DNA of 64,000 nt from contig NC_008554.1 in the NCBI RefSeq assembly GCF_000014965.1, positions 2,654,001-2,718,000 of the forward strand, written 5' to 3'. The position numbers and the translations under genes are program-made. This DNA is from Syntrophobacter fumaroxidans MPOB. Its GTDB lineage: Bacteria > Desulfobacterota > Syntrophobacteria > Syntrophobacterales > Syntrophobacteraceae. Below, piece after piece: positions 8,257 through 17,333 of the stretch. The notes beneath the pieces are model-generated. The model was given only the letters and a program-made list of their open reading frames with translations. It was not told where the DNA came from and searched no databases. The number at the start of each line of letters is the position of its first letter. Within the stretch, counting starts at the first letter, position 1.

Positions 8257-9987
8257 ATGAATGAGCACGGCGCAACCCACGGACCGGACGTGTCGCACCG
8301 GAGCGAAAACGAGCGCGACCTGGAGCTGCTCAGGAAATACTCGCACGACAGAGGCCTCAACCGGCTGCTGCGGACGGTCGTCGAAGAAGTGCGCAATTAC
8401 GCCGAAGACCAGATCTCCAGGATCAGGCGTCTGACCCAGATCGGCATTTCGCTGTCTTCCGAGAAAAACATAAGCCGATTGCTGGAGATGATCGTGTCGG
8501 AGGCCCGCCGATTCACCAATGCCGATGCGGGAACCCTGTACATCGTCGATTCCGGAAGGACGGAGCTCCGTTTCGCCATCATGCAGTGCGAGAGCATGAA
8601 CGTGATGATGGGCGGCGCCGGCGGCCACGCCATCGACCTGCCGCCCATTCCGCTCATGAAGGGCGGCAAGCCGAATCATGCCAACGTGTCCTCCTATGTC
8701 GCGCTGACGGGTGAAATTGCCAATATTCCCGATGTTTACGTCGCCGGCCATTTCGACTTCACCGGCCCGAGGGAATACGACGCCAGAACGGGCTATCGTT
8801 CGAAATCCATGGTCGTCATTCCCATGAAGAACCACGAGAACGAGATCATCGGCGTCCTGCAGCTGCTCAATGCGACGGACCCGGAAACAGCCTCCATTGA
8901 GGCCTTTCCCGACGAACACGTGGGCCTCGTCGCGTCGCTGGCCTCCCAGGCGGCGGTCGCCCTGACCAACGCTCAACTCATCCAGGAGCTCAGAAATCTC
9001 CTGAACGCCTTCATCAAGAGCATCGCGACGGCCATTGACGACAAGTCCCCGTACACGGGCGGACACATCCGCAGGGTGGTCGACCTGACCATGATGCTGG
9101 CCGGAGCGGTCAACGAGACCGCGAAAGGAGCGCTGGCCGGGGTTTCCTTCAACGCCGACCAGCTGGAAGAGCTCCGCATGGCGGCCTGGATGCATGACGT
9201 GGGGAAGATCACGACCCCGGAACACATCGTCGACAAGCGCACCAGGCTCGAAGCCATCCATGACCGGATAAAGCTCATCGAAACCCGTTTTCGACTCATC
9301 GAACAGACCATTCGAAACGACTTCCTCGAAAGTCGAATCCGCTGGCTGGAAAGCGGCGGCTCCGATCCGTCGTCGGCGCCTCTCCGGGCCGAGCTGGACG
9401 CGGCATTGGGGGCGTTGCGCGAACAACGTGAATTCGTTGCGCGGTGCAACAATCCCGGGGAGTTCATGGCCCCCGCGAAGGTCGACCGGTTGAAGTCGAT
9501 CGCCGCGCGGACCTTCACGCTGGGCGGAACGGCATTCCCCTATCTCACGGAAGACGAGCTCCACCACCTCTCCACTCCCAGCGGAAGCCTCACGCGCGAG
9601 GAGAGAACCGTGATCGAGCACCACGCCATCATGACGTTGAAAATCCTGAGCGAGCTGCCTTTTCCGGGAAGGCTTGCCCGCGTCCCTGAATTCGCCGCCG
9701 GTCATCACGAGAAAGTGGACGGATCGGGTTACCCGTTGGGTCTCAAGGAAGGCGAGCTGCCCATCGAATCCAGGATATTGGCCATCGCCGACATTTTCGA
9801 GGCGCTGACCGCCGGGGACCGTCCCTACAAGCATCCCATGAAGCTGTCTCAAGCCGTCAGAGTGCTGGAATCGATGAAGAAGGACCGTCACATCGACGCG
9901 GACCTGCTGGATCTTTTCCTCTCGGAGGGCATTCACCGGAGATACGCGGAAAAGGAACTCCGCCGCGACCAGTTGGACGAAGGTTAG
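8257..9987 (+). CDS. GAF domain HD-GYP phosphodiesterase-type signalling protein
   Basis: 576 residues. Residues about 45-230 form a GAF sensor domain (NADAGTLYIVDSGRTELRF, SMVVIPMKNHENEIIGVLQLLNA). The rest is an HD-GYP domain, the family that hydrolyses cyclic di-GMP: HDVGKI with the HD pair at residues 313-314, EHHAIMTLKIL, HHEKVDGSGYP with GYP at 491-493, and ILAIADIFEALTAGDRPYK. The HD-to-GYP distance is about 178 residues, far above the usual 60-70, because a helical insertion follows HDVGKITTPEHIVDK. GGGAGG before ATG 8257 fixes the start. It is probably soluble, with no membrane segment seen. Confidence 0.9.
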   Translation: MNEHGATHGPDVSHRSENERDLELLRKYSHDRGLNRLLRTVVEEVRNYAEDQISRIRRLTQIGISLSSEKNISRLLEMIVSEARRFTNADAGTLYIVDSGRTELRFAIMQCESMNVMMGGAGGHAIDLPPIPLMKGGKPNHANVSSYVALTGEIANIPDVYVAGHFDFTGPREYDARTGYRSKSMVVIPMKNHENEIIGVLQLLNATDPETASIEAFPDEHVGLVASLASQAAVALTNAQLIQELRNLLNAFIKSIATAIDDKSPYTGGHIRRVVDLTMMLAGAVNETAKGALAGVSFNADQLEELRMAAWMHDVGKITTPEHIVDKRTRLEAIHDRIKLIETRFRLIEQTIRNDFLESRIRWLESGGSDPSSAPLRAELDAALGALREQREFVARCNNPGEFMAPAKVDRLKSIAARTFTLGGTAFPYLTEDELHHLSTPSGSLTREERTVIEHHAIMTLKILSELPFPGRLARVPEFAAGHHEKVDGSGYPLGLKEGELPIESRILAIADIFEALTAGDRPYKHPMKLSQAVRVLESMKKDRHIDADLLDLFLSEGIHRRYAEKELRRDQLDEG

Positions 9988-10029
9988 ACCCGGGCCCGCT
10001 TCGGCGTGGGTTCCCATGGGGGGAGACGC

Positions 10030-10896
10030 ATGGCCGACAGGACGATCGTAAAGCAACTGCGGATTTCACGGGAAAAGGCAAGAGCTCTCGGAGAACAGAC
10101 CGTCGCAATCCTGAGCGCCGGATACTACATCACCGAATCGGGCGTTCGGGTCGACATCCGGCGGCAGGTCGACGCTGCGGTTCGCGGAACGGTCTCGTAT
10201 CCGCCCGGCAAAACGCCGCTCGGCGTGTCGACGCGTCAGGGCGCCACGATGGTCGAAGTGCGTAATGAAACGACGCTGGCCGCGGCCCGCGCCCTGACGG
10301 CATCGGGGCTGCAAACCGCGGCCCTCAATTTTGCCTCCGCCACGACGCCGGGCGGCGGGTTCCTGCAGGGCGCGCGGGCGCAGGAAGAATACCTGGCGAG
10401 ATCCTCCGCGCTGTGGGCCTGCCTGCGCGATAACCCCATGTATGCCCACCACCGGGCGCAACGCCATCCATTCTATACCGATTATGTGCTCCATTCCCCG
10501 GATGTCCCGGTGCTGCGCGACGATGACGGGGTTCTGCTGGAGGAGCCGTATTTATGCTCGATCATCACTTCTCCCGCGGTCAACGCGTTCCAGGTGTGGC
10601 GCTACGCACCCGAACGCATTTCCGAGATTTCCCCCGTAATGAAGACGCGGATACTCAAGGTTCTGGCCGTCGCGATAGAACACGGCCACGAAGCGATCGT
10701 GCTGGGGGCCTGGGGTTGCGGGGCGTTCGGAAACGACGCCGGCGAGATTGCGAACCTTTTCCGAAACGCCCTGGAAGCCGACTTTCGCGGTGCGTTCGAA
10801 CGCGTCGTGTTTGCCGTAGCGGATTGGTCCGAGGATGAAAGGTTCATCGGACCGTTTCTTCGGGCGTTCGGCGGAGGGCAAGTCCGGTTTGCATAG
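10030..10896 (+). CDS. Microbial-type PARG macrodomain protein (TIGR02452-like)
   Basis: 288 residues. The bacterial poly(ADP-ribose) glycohydrolase signature GGG-x(6-8)-QEE is visible as GGGFLQGARAQEE near residue 110, followed by LARSSALWACL, and later VLGAWGCGAFGNDAGEIANLF, the second loop of the macrodomain. These proteins remove ADP-ribose from proteins. No ADP-ribosyltransferase toxin or mono-ADP-ribosylation partner is visible nearby, so it is a stand-alone eraser here. The start is ATG 10030, preceded by GGGGGGAGACGC; the preceding HD-GYP gene ends 42 bases upstream, so the two may be co-transcribed. Confidence 0.88.
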   Translation: MADRTIVKQLRISREKARALGEQTVAILSAGYYITESGVRVDIRRQVDAAVRGTVSYPPGKTPLGVSTRQGATMVEVRNETTLAAARALTASGLQTAALNFASATTPGGGFLQGARAQEEYLARSSALWACLRDNPMYAHHRAQRHPFYTDYVLHSPDVPVLRDDDGVLLEEPYLCSIITSPAVNAFQVWRYAPERISEISPVMKTRILKVLAVAIEHGHEAIVLGAWGCGAFGNDAGEIANLFRNALEADFRGAFERVVFAVADWSEDERFIGPFLRAFGGGQVRFA

Positions 10897-11080
10897 ACCG
10901 CCGGCACGGTCCGGGCCGTTCACCCAAGGAATCCGGTGCGCGCGCGGCCTTCGCTTCCTCGATGCGCCCGGCTCCGGTGGCGCCTGGTCTGGAGGCGCGC
11001 CACCAATGAGCCCCATGCCCCGCCGGAATCCGGATGAGCGAATTTTCATGCGGCGAAGCTCGATCCCGCGAGCAAAACTG

Positions 11081-11109
11081 TGCACCTCCTGCATGGAATC
11101 TGTTATAAT
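11081..11109 (+). promoter_or_regulatory. Possible sigma-70 promoter for the small gene at 11164
   Basis: A perfect TATAAT at 11104-11109 sits in an AT-rich pocket 55 bases before the start codon. The -35 (TGCACC, 17 bases upstream) is poor, so this is a moderate guess from the -10 alone. Confidence 0.4.
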
Positions 11110-11163
11110 AAATATTTGTTGGCCGTCAGTTATCACCCATAACGAAAAGAGAGGGAATTCCGA

Positions 11164-11367
11164 ATGAAACAGCCGAGCAAATCCGCTACCGACCTGAAGG
11201 CACTGATCAATCACGCGATTCAGGATCTCGAGGTGACTCCGTCGGAATACCAGGCGATCATGGATCTCGCCCACAGCGACAGCGTCCTGGACAAAGAGGA
11301 GAAGGCGCTCCTCTCCCAGTTCAACGAAATGATAAGCAACGGGACCATTTCGAGGGTTCGGGGTTGA
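11164..11367 (+). CDS. Small conserved-looking helical protein of unknown function
   Basis: 67 residues, acidic and probably all alpha-helical (TDLKALINHAIQDLEVTPSE, then DSVLDKEEKALLSQFNEMI). It has no cysteine, no signal peptide and no membrane segment. GAGAGGGAATTCCG gives a good ribosome binding site and a TATAAT box lies upstream, so it is likely expressed as its own unit. I do not recognise a family; the size and composition would suit a small regulatory or binding protein, but nothing in the neighbourhood suggests a partner. Confidence 0.65.
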   Translation: MKQPSKSATDLKALINHAIQDLEVTPSEYQAIMDLAHSDSVLDKEEKALLSQFNEMISNGTISRVRG

Positions 11368-11511
11368 TCGGCGGGAGCCCGCGGATCTTGTCCCCCGGTT
11401 TCCGTCGTCGGTTCCCTTTCGGAACCCCGTGAACGGCGAGGGATTATCCCGGCGGCGCGGCCTCATGCCGAGTTGCATTCAGGATCGCAAGATACGGAAT
11501 CAACGAAAAAT

Positions 11512-11555
11512 GAGGCGGGCGGGGATAAACCCGCGCCTATGGTCCGATGTGCCGG
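11512..11555 (-). repeat. Short palindromic repeat, TTTAT-loop family, member A
   Basis: Read on the minus strand it begins GGCACATCGG, passes through a TAGG and ends in a hairpin GCGGG-TTTAT-CCCCGC-CCGCC. The first part matches the member at 19165 (both have GGCACATCGGnCC), so the shared unit is about 44 bases, longer than the hairpin alone. Confidence 0.65.
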
Positions 11556-11583
11556 TCAGACATGGCAATAGGCCGGTTCGGCC

Positions 11584-11618
11584 GTAGCAAGGGGAGGGCT
11601 TTATGCCCTCCCGCCCGG
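11584..11618 (+). repeat. Short palindromic repeat, TTTAT-loop family, member B
   Basis: GTAGCAAGG followed by a perfect 8-bp stem GGGAGGGC / GCCCTCCC around the loop TTTAT. It shares GTAGCAAGGG with the member at 19165 and the stem with the member at 46906. It faces member A across about 30 bases, an arrangement like a REP doublet. Confidence 0.65.
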
Positions 11619-11700
11619 GCTCAAGCGGCGCACGGCCGAAGCGGGAGATGCGCGGTCTCGTCCCGGGGGGATATCCCGCCGATAAGGGACGGTTTCCGCT

Positions 11701-12777
11701 TCACTTTCCCTTCCCGATGGCCACGAGCCGCAGGAGGTCCGCCACGGGTTCCGCCGGCGGCCCGAGGAGCGGGATCTCCATGTGGGGCGTCTCGCTCGCC
11801 ACGAAATAGATCTCTCCCCGGGAAACCGGGCGCGCGGGCCATTCCCGGTTGATGCGGAGCCCGTGTCGGCCGACGTGGGCGGCGAGCTCGGCGCTGTTCC
11901 GTTCGCACGCCCCCCGCGTATGCACATTCACGAAGAAAGCCTTCCGGCCCTTTCTTTGAATCCACTTCCCGAACTTGTCCACGTCCTCGTAAAGCGCGTC
12001 CAGGAGGATCACGCCTTCGATCCGCTCGCTCGCTCCTCCGCGGTCGAGAATGTAGGCCACTGCCTTGTATCCCCCGCTGAAGGCGGCCAGCAGGATGGGG
12101 GCGCTCCGGCAGCGGTCGCGGTGTTTCCCGCCGAGTCTCGCGCTCACCGTATCGGCCGCTTCCTCCATGAATGCGCCGAACGCCCCTTTGCGAAAGAGCT
12201 TCCCCGGGCTCGAATCCGCGGCGTCCCTGGCAAGCTGGGGCATCACGAGGATCACGTTCCTGCCCGAAGCGTCCACCTGCCCGTCCAGGTTGAACTCGGC
12301 GTTGGTCTTACGTACGTCCGACTTGATTCCGTGGAAAAAAACCAGGAATGCGAAGGGCTTCTTCGGGTTGAAATGCGGCGGGACATGGAACAGGACGCCG
12401 CGATCCACGTAGTGGTCTTTTTCCGGGAGCCTCTCTCCGTACCGGTTGGTGTGAGAGCGCGCGCCGGTCTCGGGATCGACGTGATCGAAGAAATCCACCC
12501 GGGTATCGCCGTACTTGCCGCGATAGGGGAACGGAGCGGCGTCCAGGTTAACGATGAAGGTGCCTTCCCGCGCCCGGCTTGCCTCGGCGGCCCGGGCCGC
12601 GGTTTCAGAACCCGGTTTCTCCCCGGCCGAAAGCGGTGCCGGGTTCTCCCCGCCTCCACCGGAATTCCCCATGGCGCCCGCTCCCCCGGCGGCCGGAACC
12701 GCCGATACGCAGCACACGGCCACGCCGGCCGCCGCAACGGCGACGCGCAGCAGCTTCAAGGATAACGCTCTCACCAT
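11701..12777 (-). CDS. Exported alpha/beta-hydrolase-like protein
   Basis: 358 residues with an N-terminal signal or anchor segment (LKLLRVAVAAAGVAVCCVSAVPAA), then a Gly/Ser/Pro-rich linker to about residue 65. The catalytic domain has FLVFFHGIKSD (oxyanion-type HG), NVILVMPQLA, and LAAFSGGYKAVAYIL, where SGG replaces the usual G-x-S-x-G nucleophile elbow, and a late HMEIPLLG that could supply the histidine. It is likely a periplasmic esterase or peptidase-like hydrolase; the substrate is unknown. ATG 12777 lies 10 bases after the stop of the upstream membrane protein, so it is the last gene of a three-gene operon. Confidence 0.7.
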   Translation of the reverse strand: MVRALSLKLLRVAVAAAGVAVCCVSAVPAAGGAGAMGNSGGGGENPAPLSAGEKPGSETAARAAEASRAREGTFIVNLDAAPFPYRGKYGDTRVDFFDHVDPETGARSHTNRYGERLPEKDHYVDRGVLFHVPPHFNPKKPFAFLVFFHGIKSDVRKTNAEFNLDGQVDASGRNVILVMPQLARDAADSSPGKLFRKGAFGAFMEEAADTVSARLGGKHRDRCRSAPILLAAFSGGYKAVAYILDRGGASERIEGVILLDALYEDVDKFGKWIQRKGRKAFFVNVHTRGACERNSAELAAHVGRHGLRINREWPARPVSRGEIYFVASETPHMEIPLLGPPAEPVADLLRLVAIGKGK

Positions 12778-12787
12778 GTGCGATCGC

Positions 12788-15457
12788 TCATCGAACCGCG
12801 GCCGGAACATCCGGTTTGCGCAGTCCCCGGAAGGAAACCAGGGCGACCAGGTACGCGACGGCCGATACGAGAAGGATCGAAGACAACCCGAACAGCACGG
12901 ACAACAACGGCGCAAGGGCGGCCCCCACGACGGAAAAGGAGCCGTTGATGCCCCACGCCCACACGAAGAATTCTTCCTTGCCCAGCTCCGAGAGGGTGGC
13001 CATCCCGAGGGCGAAGGGAAACCCCATCAGGAAAGCCGGTGGAAAGAGGAGCGCGAGGCACGCCAGGATCCTCGCCCAGTAGGGATACGTTCCCACGCCG
13101 GCCAGCAGCGGATCGAGGCCCACGGCGTAAAGCAGCAGAATCCCCACGATGGAGGAGCAGACCACGAGGATGGTGCCGGACGCCCGGGAAACGAACCTTC
13201 CCGACACGTAGCTGCCCACCCCGGAGAAGAGCAGCATGCCGGTGATCAGAACCGCCACGGATACCGTGGCGTTTCCCAGGCACAACAGCACCTTGCTGAT
13301 CATGCCGATTTCGATGACGATGTAGCCGATGCCCAGGCACAGAAAGTAGGCCACGATGCCGAGCTTGCCGCGGCGCCGCCCGAAGAAGGCCTTCCAGCCG
13401 AAAGCGACGGGAAGCAGCAGGAGAATGGACCCGAGGGAGGCGGACAGGAAAAGCGTCGCCCAGAGCAGCAGGTATCCCCATTCGTCGGAGATGGATTCCA
13501 GCCGGTCCGCGAAATCCGCGATGTCCGCCGGCTTAACAAACCCCGCGAAATACGGGCGGTCGTTGGTCAGCCAGTCGGTGTTGAAGACGTACCCGTCGCT
13601 CACCGTCTTGAAATCGCCGTGGATGAGCCGATCCACCACCAGCCGGTACAGGTTTCCGGCCGACAGATCCTGAGCTTCCGCCTGCCCGCCCGAAGCGTCC
13701 GCGGCGGGAACGACCGCCGCGGAAAGGTCCCCGGGCGTGTTCACGGCGGCGGTCGTTTCCCCGGGCGGCGAACCCACGCTGATCGGAAACCCCGCGCTTT
13801 CCGGTCCCGCGTCTCCCCGGGGCCCGAAGTACACGCTCCGATAGGCGTCAAAAACGGCCGCGAGATTTCCGGCCGCCCCGTCCCGTTTTTCCCATGGCCA
13901 GACGACCTCGAAGCTCATCTTTGCGCAGTACTTGCCAAGCTCCCGGAATTCTTCCGCCGTGAACCCGCCTTTCTTGTACAGTGCCGTGAGCGTGGAAAGA
14001 TAGGTGTGAGCGATGAACAGGCTCTGGCCGGTGCGTTCCGGCCCGGCCTCCCCCGCGGCCTTGATGATGGTGGTCAGAAGTTTCAGCGCGGACTTGGGAG
14101 GATCCTCCCTGTTCCAGACGGTCACCGAAAGAATGCCGCCGTCGCGCAGGGCGCGGATACACTCCAGGAAGGTCTCCTTCGTATAGGTATACTTCTCATG
14201 GATGGGCGACCCGCCCGGCATGGAAAGCCCCGTCGAATCGGCCAGGCTGAGATCGACGATGTCGAACGCCTCGCGCCGTTGCCCGACGTAGATCCTGCCG
14301 TCGCTCGGGACCAGCTCGACAAGGGGGTTCGCAAGCACGTGCCCCGTGAACTCCGCAATGAACGCGCTGTCGCGCACGGCCCGTATCACCATGGGACTGC
14401 CCTCGGCCACGGTGACCTTGCGCGCCCCCATGGCGAGGGCCACGTTCGTCGAGATGCCTCCCCCGAACTGCATCACCAGCACCTCGGGCTCCTTCTTCAG
14501 GAGATAAGGCATGGACAGGGGCAGGAACCGGATGTATTCCTTCTGCTTGTCCGGGAGCTTCTTCATGATGCCGATGGGGCCGTCCCCGTCGATGTACATC
14601 CCGAGAAAGGCTTGTTCCGGCATCTCGTCGAGGTAGAGCGTGGCCGCGTCGCTGAGGCCCGGGGCGAAGTGAAAATACGAGCTGGAATAGACTTCCAGCA
14701 GCCCGAACGGGCTCGCGCTGAGGTAGACCCGCTTGGCGTCGGGAAACTGCCGGGCGTAGCTCACGCCCTTGTAGGGGGACACGTTGATCTGCACGAATGC
14801 GTGGCCCGTGAGGAGCGAAACCAGCACCGACACCGCCAGGGCGGGCAGGAGCCGCGGCTTTCCCCGCCCTGCCAGCCACAGGAGCGCCCCCGCCGCCCAC
14901 AGGGCGAGGGGCGCCAGGTAGAGCCGCTCGGGCAGCAGCCCGTACATGGCCGCGAAGAGGACCATCCCGCCGAAGCCGGACCCGCACATGTTGGCGAAAT
15001 ACACTTTGCCGAAGCTTCGCTGCCCCATGAGGAAGAACAGCCCGAGCAGCATGGCGCCGATGAGAAACGGGATGAAGTACAGGAGGAAATAGCACCCGAG
15101 ATAGACTTTCTGATTCGCATCCGAGGCGAGGAAAATGGGGTTGAAAGGCACGCTCTGCGCGAGCGAATTGGCCGCCGTCATCGCCGGTCCGAACAGGATC
15201 ACGCCCCCGTTCATCCAGGCGGTCATCCGTTCCTTGAAGGCCCCTTTCCAGATGCACAGAACGGTGCTGAACACCCCGAACCCGAGCATCGCAATGCTGA
15301 CGATGGTGGAGCCGAAATGAGACCAGCCGCTGTTGGCGAACACGCGCATGACGAACAGCTCATACGCGATGACGGCGCCCGAAATGAGCGCCAGCGCAAG
15401 GGTGTCCCCGAGGGGGAGACGCTCGGTGGTCGGGCCGGTGCCCGCAATGTCGCTCAT
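12788..15457 (-). CDS. Large membrane protein with spermidine-synthase-like methyltransferase domain
   Basis: 889 residues in three parts: about six membrane helices (residues 10-230), a soluble Rossmann domain, and about six further helices (residues 675-885). The soluble part has VLVMQFGGGISTN and KVTVAEGSPMVIRAV, the nucleotide-binding strand pair of spermidine-synthase-like proteins, and DIVDLSLADSTGLS. Bacteria often encode such 'fused MFS/spermidine synthase' proteins, whose function is not settled; real polyamine synthesis is not implied. The ATG overlaps the stop of the upstream isoaspartyl methyltransferase gene by 4 bases (ATGA), indicating translational coupling. Confidence 0.8.
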   Translation of the reverse strand: MSDIAGTGPTTERLPLGDTLALALISGAVIAYELFVMRVFANSGWSHFGSTIVSIAMLGFGVFSTVLCIWKGAFKERMTAWMNGGVILFGPAMTAANSLAQSVPFNPIFLASDANQKVYLGCYFLLYFIPFLIGAMLLGLFFLMGQRSFGKVYFANMCGSGFGGMVLFAAMYGLLPERLYLAPLALWAAGALLWLAGRGKPRLLPALAVSVLVSLLTGHAFVQINVSPYKGVSYARQFPDAKRVYLSASPFGLLEVYSSSYFHFAPGLSDAATLYLDEMPEQAFLGMYIDGDGPIGIMKKLPDKQKEYIRFLPLSMPYLLKKEPEVLVMQFGGGISTNVALAMGARKVTVAEGSPMVIRAVRDSAFIAEFTGHVLANPLVELVPSDGRIYVGQRREAFDIVDLSLADSTGLSMPGGSPIHEKYTYTKETFLECIRALRDGGILSVTVWNREDPPKSALKLLTTIIKAAGEAGPERTGQSLFIAHTYLSTLTALYKKGGFTAEEFRELGKYCAKMSFEVVWPWEKRDGAAGNLAAVFDAYRSVYFGPRGDAGPESAGFPISVGSPPGETTAAVNTPGDLSAAVVPAADASGGQAEAQDLSAGNLYRLVVDRLIHGDFKTVSDGYVFNTDWLTNDRPYFAGFVKPADIADFADRLESISDEWGYLLLWATLFLSASLGSILLLLPVAFGWKAFFGRRRGKLGIVAYFLCLGIGYIVIEIGMISKVLLCLGNATVSVAVLITGMLLFSGVGSYVSGRFVSRASGTILVVCSSIVGILLLYAVGLDPLLAGVGTYPYWARILACLALLFPPAFLMGFPFALGMATLSELGKEEFFVWAWGINGSFSVVGAALAPLLSVLFGLSSILLVSAVAYLVALVSFRGLRKPDVPAAVR

Positions 15458-16590
15458 TTGAAGTGCGTGCCGCCCCCCTTCTTGGTGAACGGGACGAAGG
15501 CTTCCTTCTTGCGCCCCTGGTAGATGTCTTCCCGGACGATGGCGATGTTCCCGTCGGCGTCCCGGTTCTTGGTGACCTTGAGGACCACCTGGGCCCCCGG
15601 CGGTCCCACGGGGATGACCATGACTCCGCCGGTCTTGAGCTGCTTGAGCAGAGGCGGCGGGATGTGGTCGATGCCGCAGGTCACGATGATCTTGTCGAAG
15701 GGCGCGTGCTCCTCCCATCCGTAGTATCCGTCATCGGCCTTGCGCCCGATGCCGGCGTACTCCGGGTATCCGGCGGCGACGAGCCCGGTGTAGAGCCGAT
15801 CCGTCTCCTGGGCCAGGGGCTCGATGATTTCCACCGTGTAGACCCGGTCGGTGAGATAGGCCAGCATCGCCGCCTGGTAACCCGATCCCGTTCCGATTTC
15901 GAGCACCTTTTCGCCGGGCTTGAGGTCCAGGGCGGAAGTCATGCGCCCGACGAGGTGCGGACCGGAGATGGTCACGCCGTAGTGAATGTCGAGAAACGCG
16001 TGATCGTAGGCGCGGCCGAGATTCCATTTCCTGCAGAAAAATTCCCGCGGGGTCAGCAGGTAGGCCTTGACCTCCCTTTCGGTCTTCAGATCCTTGTTGT
16101 GGATCATCGCCACTCCCCGCTCGAAGCGCTGCTTCAAGTATTTTTCCTCCTCGCCCCGCTTTTCTTTCATATAGCTCACGAACTTCTGAAGGGAATCGAC
16201 CGGAGGATCGAGATCGGGCACCCCTCGGGAGGCGGCCGGGGCCGGGGTGACGGTCTTGGCGGGGGGCGGCTCCACCGGATTGCCCTGTCCCGGAGCGCCT
16301 GCGACGGGCGGGCTCGGCGCAACGACATTGCCCTGCCCGGGGGTAAGGGTCCCGGCGGGCTTCCGCTCCGCGGCAATACCCTGTCCCGGCGTGACGGCCC
16401 CGGCCTGGCCCGGCTCCGCGGCATTGTCCCGTTCCACGCCGCCGGGACTTGGGCCAGCAGCGCCTGGCGCTCCCCGCGCGATTGCCCGGTCGTCCGGCGA
16501 GAAGGCGAAAGCGGAGACGAAAACGCCCGCAACGGCAAGACAGATTCCCGCAAACACAACGAACACGCGCATGGTTTTCCCGTGGATCAT
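15454..16590 (-). CDS. pcm: Exported protein-L-isoaspartate O-methyltransferase
   Basis: 378 residues, far longer than the usual 210. Residues 1-30 are a signal or anchor (VFVVFAGICLAVAGVFVSAFA). Residues 31-125 are a Pro/Gly/Ala-rich linker with repeated PGQG units. The catalytic domain follows, with YGVTISGPHLVGRMTSAL (isoaspartate pocket), LEIGTGSGYQAAMLAYLTD (AdoMet motif I), VYTVEIIEPLA and IIVTCGIDHIPPPLLKQLK. The enzyme methylates damaged aspartyl residues for repair. Export is odd because AdoMet is cytoplasmic; the linker may instead tether an inside-facing or outside-facing domain. First gene of the operon. Confidence 0.88.
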   Translation of the reverse strand: MIHGKTMRVFVVFAGICLAVAGVFVSAFAFSPDDRAIARGAPGAAGPSPGGVERDNAAEPGQAGAVTPGQGIAAERKPAGTLTPGQGNVVAPSPPVAGAPGQGNPVEPPPAKTVTPAPAASRGVPDLDPPVDSLQKFVSYMKEKRGEEEKYLKQRFERGVAMIHNKDLKTEREVKAYLLTPREFFCRKWNLGRAYDHAFLDIHYGVTISGPHLVGRMTSALDLKPGEKVLEIGTGSGYQAAMLAYLTDRVYTVEIIEPLAQETDRLYTGLVAAGYPEYAGIGRKADDGYYGWEEHAPFDKIIVTCGIDHIPPPLLKQLKTGGVMVIPVGPPGAQVVLKVTKNRDADGNIAIVREDIYQGRKKEAFVPFTKKGGGTHFK

Positions 16591-16685
16591 TTCATCTTCC
16601 TCGAGCTCTGCTTCTCCGCGGCGATACGGACCGTGCCGGAAAGAAAGGAATCCCGGCCGCCGTGATAACCGGGAGGTTCAAGACG

Positions 16686-16716
16686 CCGGGCGGCAGGAGC
16701 ATGTCCTGCCGCCCGG
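16686..16716. repeat. Perfect 13-bp inverted repeat
   Basis: CCGGGCGGCAGGA and its exact reverse complement around the loop GCATG. It sits about 95 bases upstream of pcm. Neither side has a T-run, so it is not a textbook terminator; it could be a terminator of another kind, a regulatory hairpin or a repeat. Confidence 0.6.
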
Positions 16717-16935
16717 AACACGTTCATGTTCAAGGATCCTTGCGATTGTCTCGATCGATCGTTCGGTCGGAACCAAATGACCAATCGGTGCATCTCTACC
16801 TTACAACAAGCGATTTGTGAAGTGCTCCGAAAAATCGTCCGTCCCGCAAAAAATGCCGCCCGAGCCGGGTGGAGCGGGGAGCGTTTTGCCGGCTTGGCCA
16901 TGGGCGGGATGAAACCGCGCCCACCCCACCGAAAC

Positions 16936-16968
16936 GTAGGGTGGGATGCGCGGCAGCGCAGCCCACGG
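16936..16968 (+). repeat. GC-rich palindromic repeat (GTAGGGTGGG type)
   Basis: GTAG then an 11-bp stem GTGGGATGCGC / GCGCAGCCCAC with one A-G mismatch and loop GGCA. It resembles dispersed hairpin repeats common in bacterial genomes that start GTAGGGTGGG. It is distinct from the TTTAT-loop family but lies in the same kind of position. Confidence 0.55.
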
Positions 16969-17305
16969 CTCTGACGGCCCCCTGCCCCGGCCGTCGGCGG
17001 CATGAGAAAGATGGGGCCGTCGCCGCTCTGGTTTCCCGGGCGATCCATTTCTTCGCCCTCTGTTTCTCATGAAGCCGGACAGACCGATTTTTTTTCGACC
17101 ATCCCTTCGCCGCCCCCCTTTATTCCGACCACTGATTCAGGGCCGAATTAATATATTAAATTCTCTTAATGATTGACTTTTTTTCGTCTTTTCCCTCCAT
17201 TGAATCAAAATTGGAGACCTATGGTGAATCCAGCGTATAACCCATTGAAATGGTATATAAAATTTATGACACACAGATACACATTCATACTTCATGCAAA
17301 TCTTC

Positions 17306-17333
17306 TTGATCTTTATTTGAACCTCGCTATAAT
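17306..17333 (+). promoter_or_regulatory. Probable sigma-70 promoter of the exopolysaccharide operon
   Basis: TTGATC (17306) and TATAAT (17328) separated by 16 bases inside the only strongly AT-rich stretch upstream of the Wza-like gene. Transcription would begin near 17340, leaving a leader of about 640 bases. Confidence 0.55.

Larger units (their letters stand above)
11368..11700. other. Intergenic region between convergent genes, carrying palindromic repeats
   Basis: 333 bases with no gene. It holds two members of a short palindromic repeat family in opposite orientation (11512-11555 and 11584-11618). Their hairpins could serve as bidirectional stops, though neither is followed by a T-run. 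Confidence 0.6.

Noticed and set aside
13000-15500. Very long plus-strand frame opposite the spermidine-synthase-like gene
   Set aside because: Rich in Arg, His, Glu and Gln without structure; a mirror of the codon bias of the real minus-strand gene. The same applies to long antisense frames over the Wzc, kinase and GGDEF-EAL genes.
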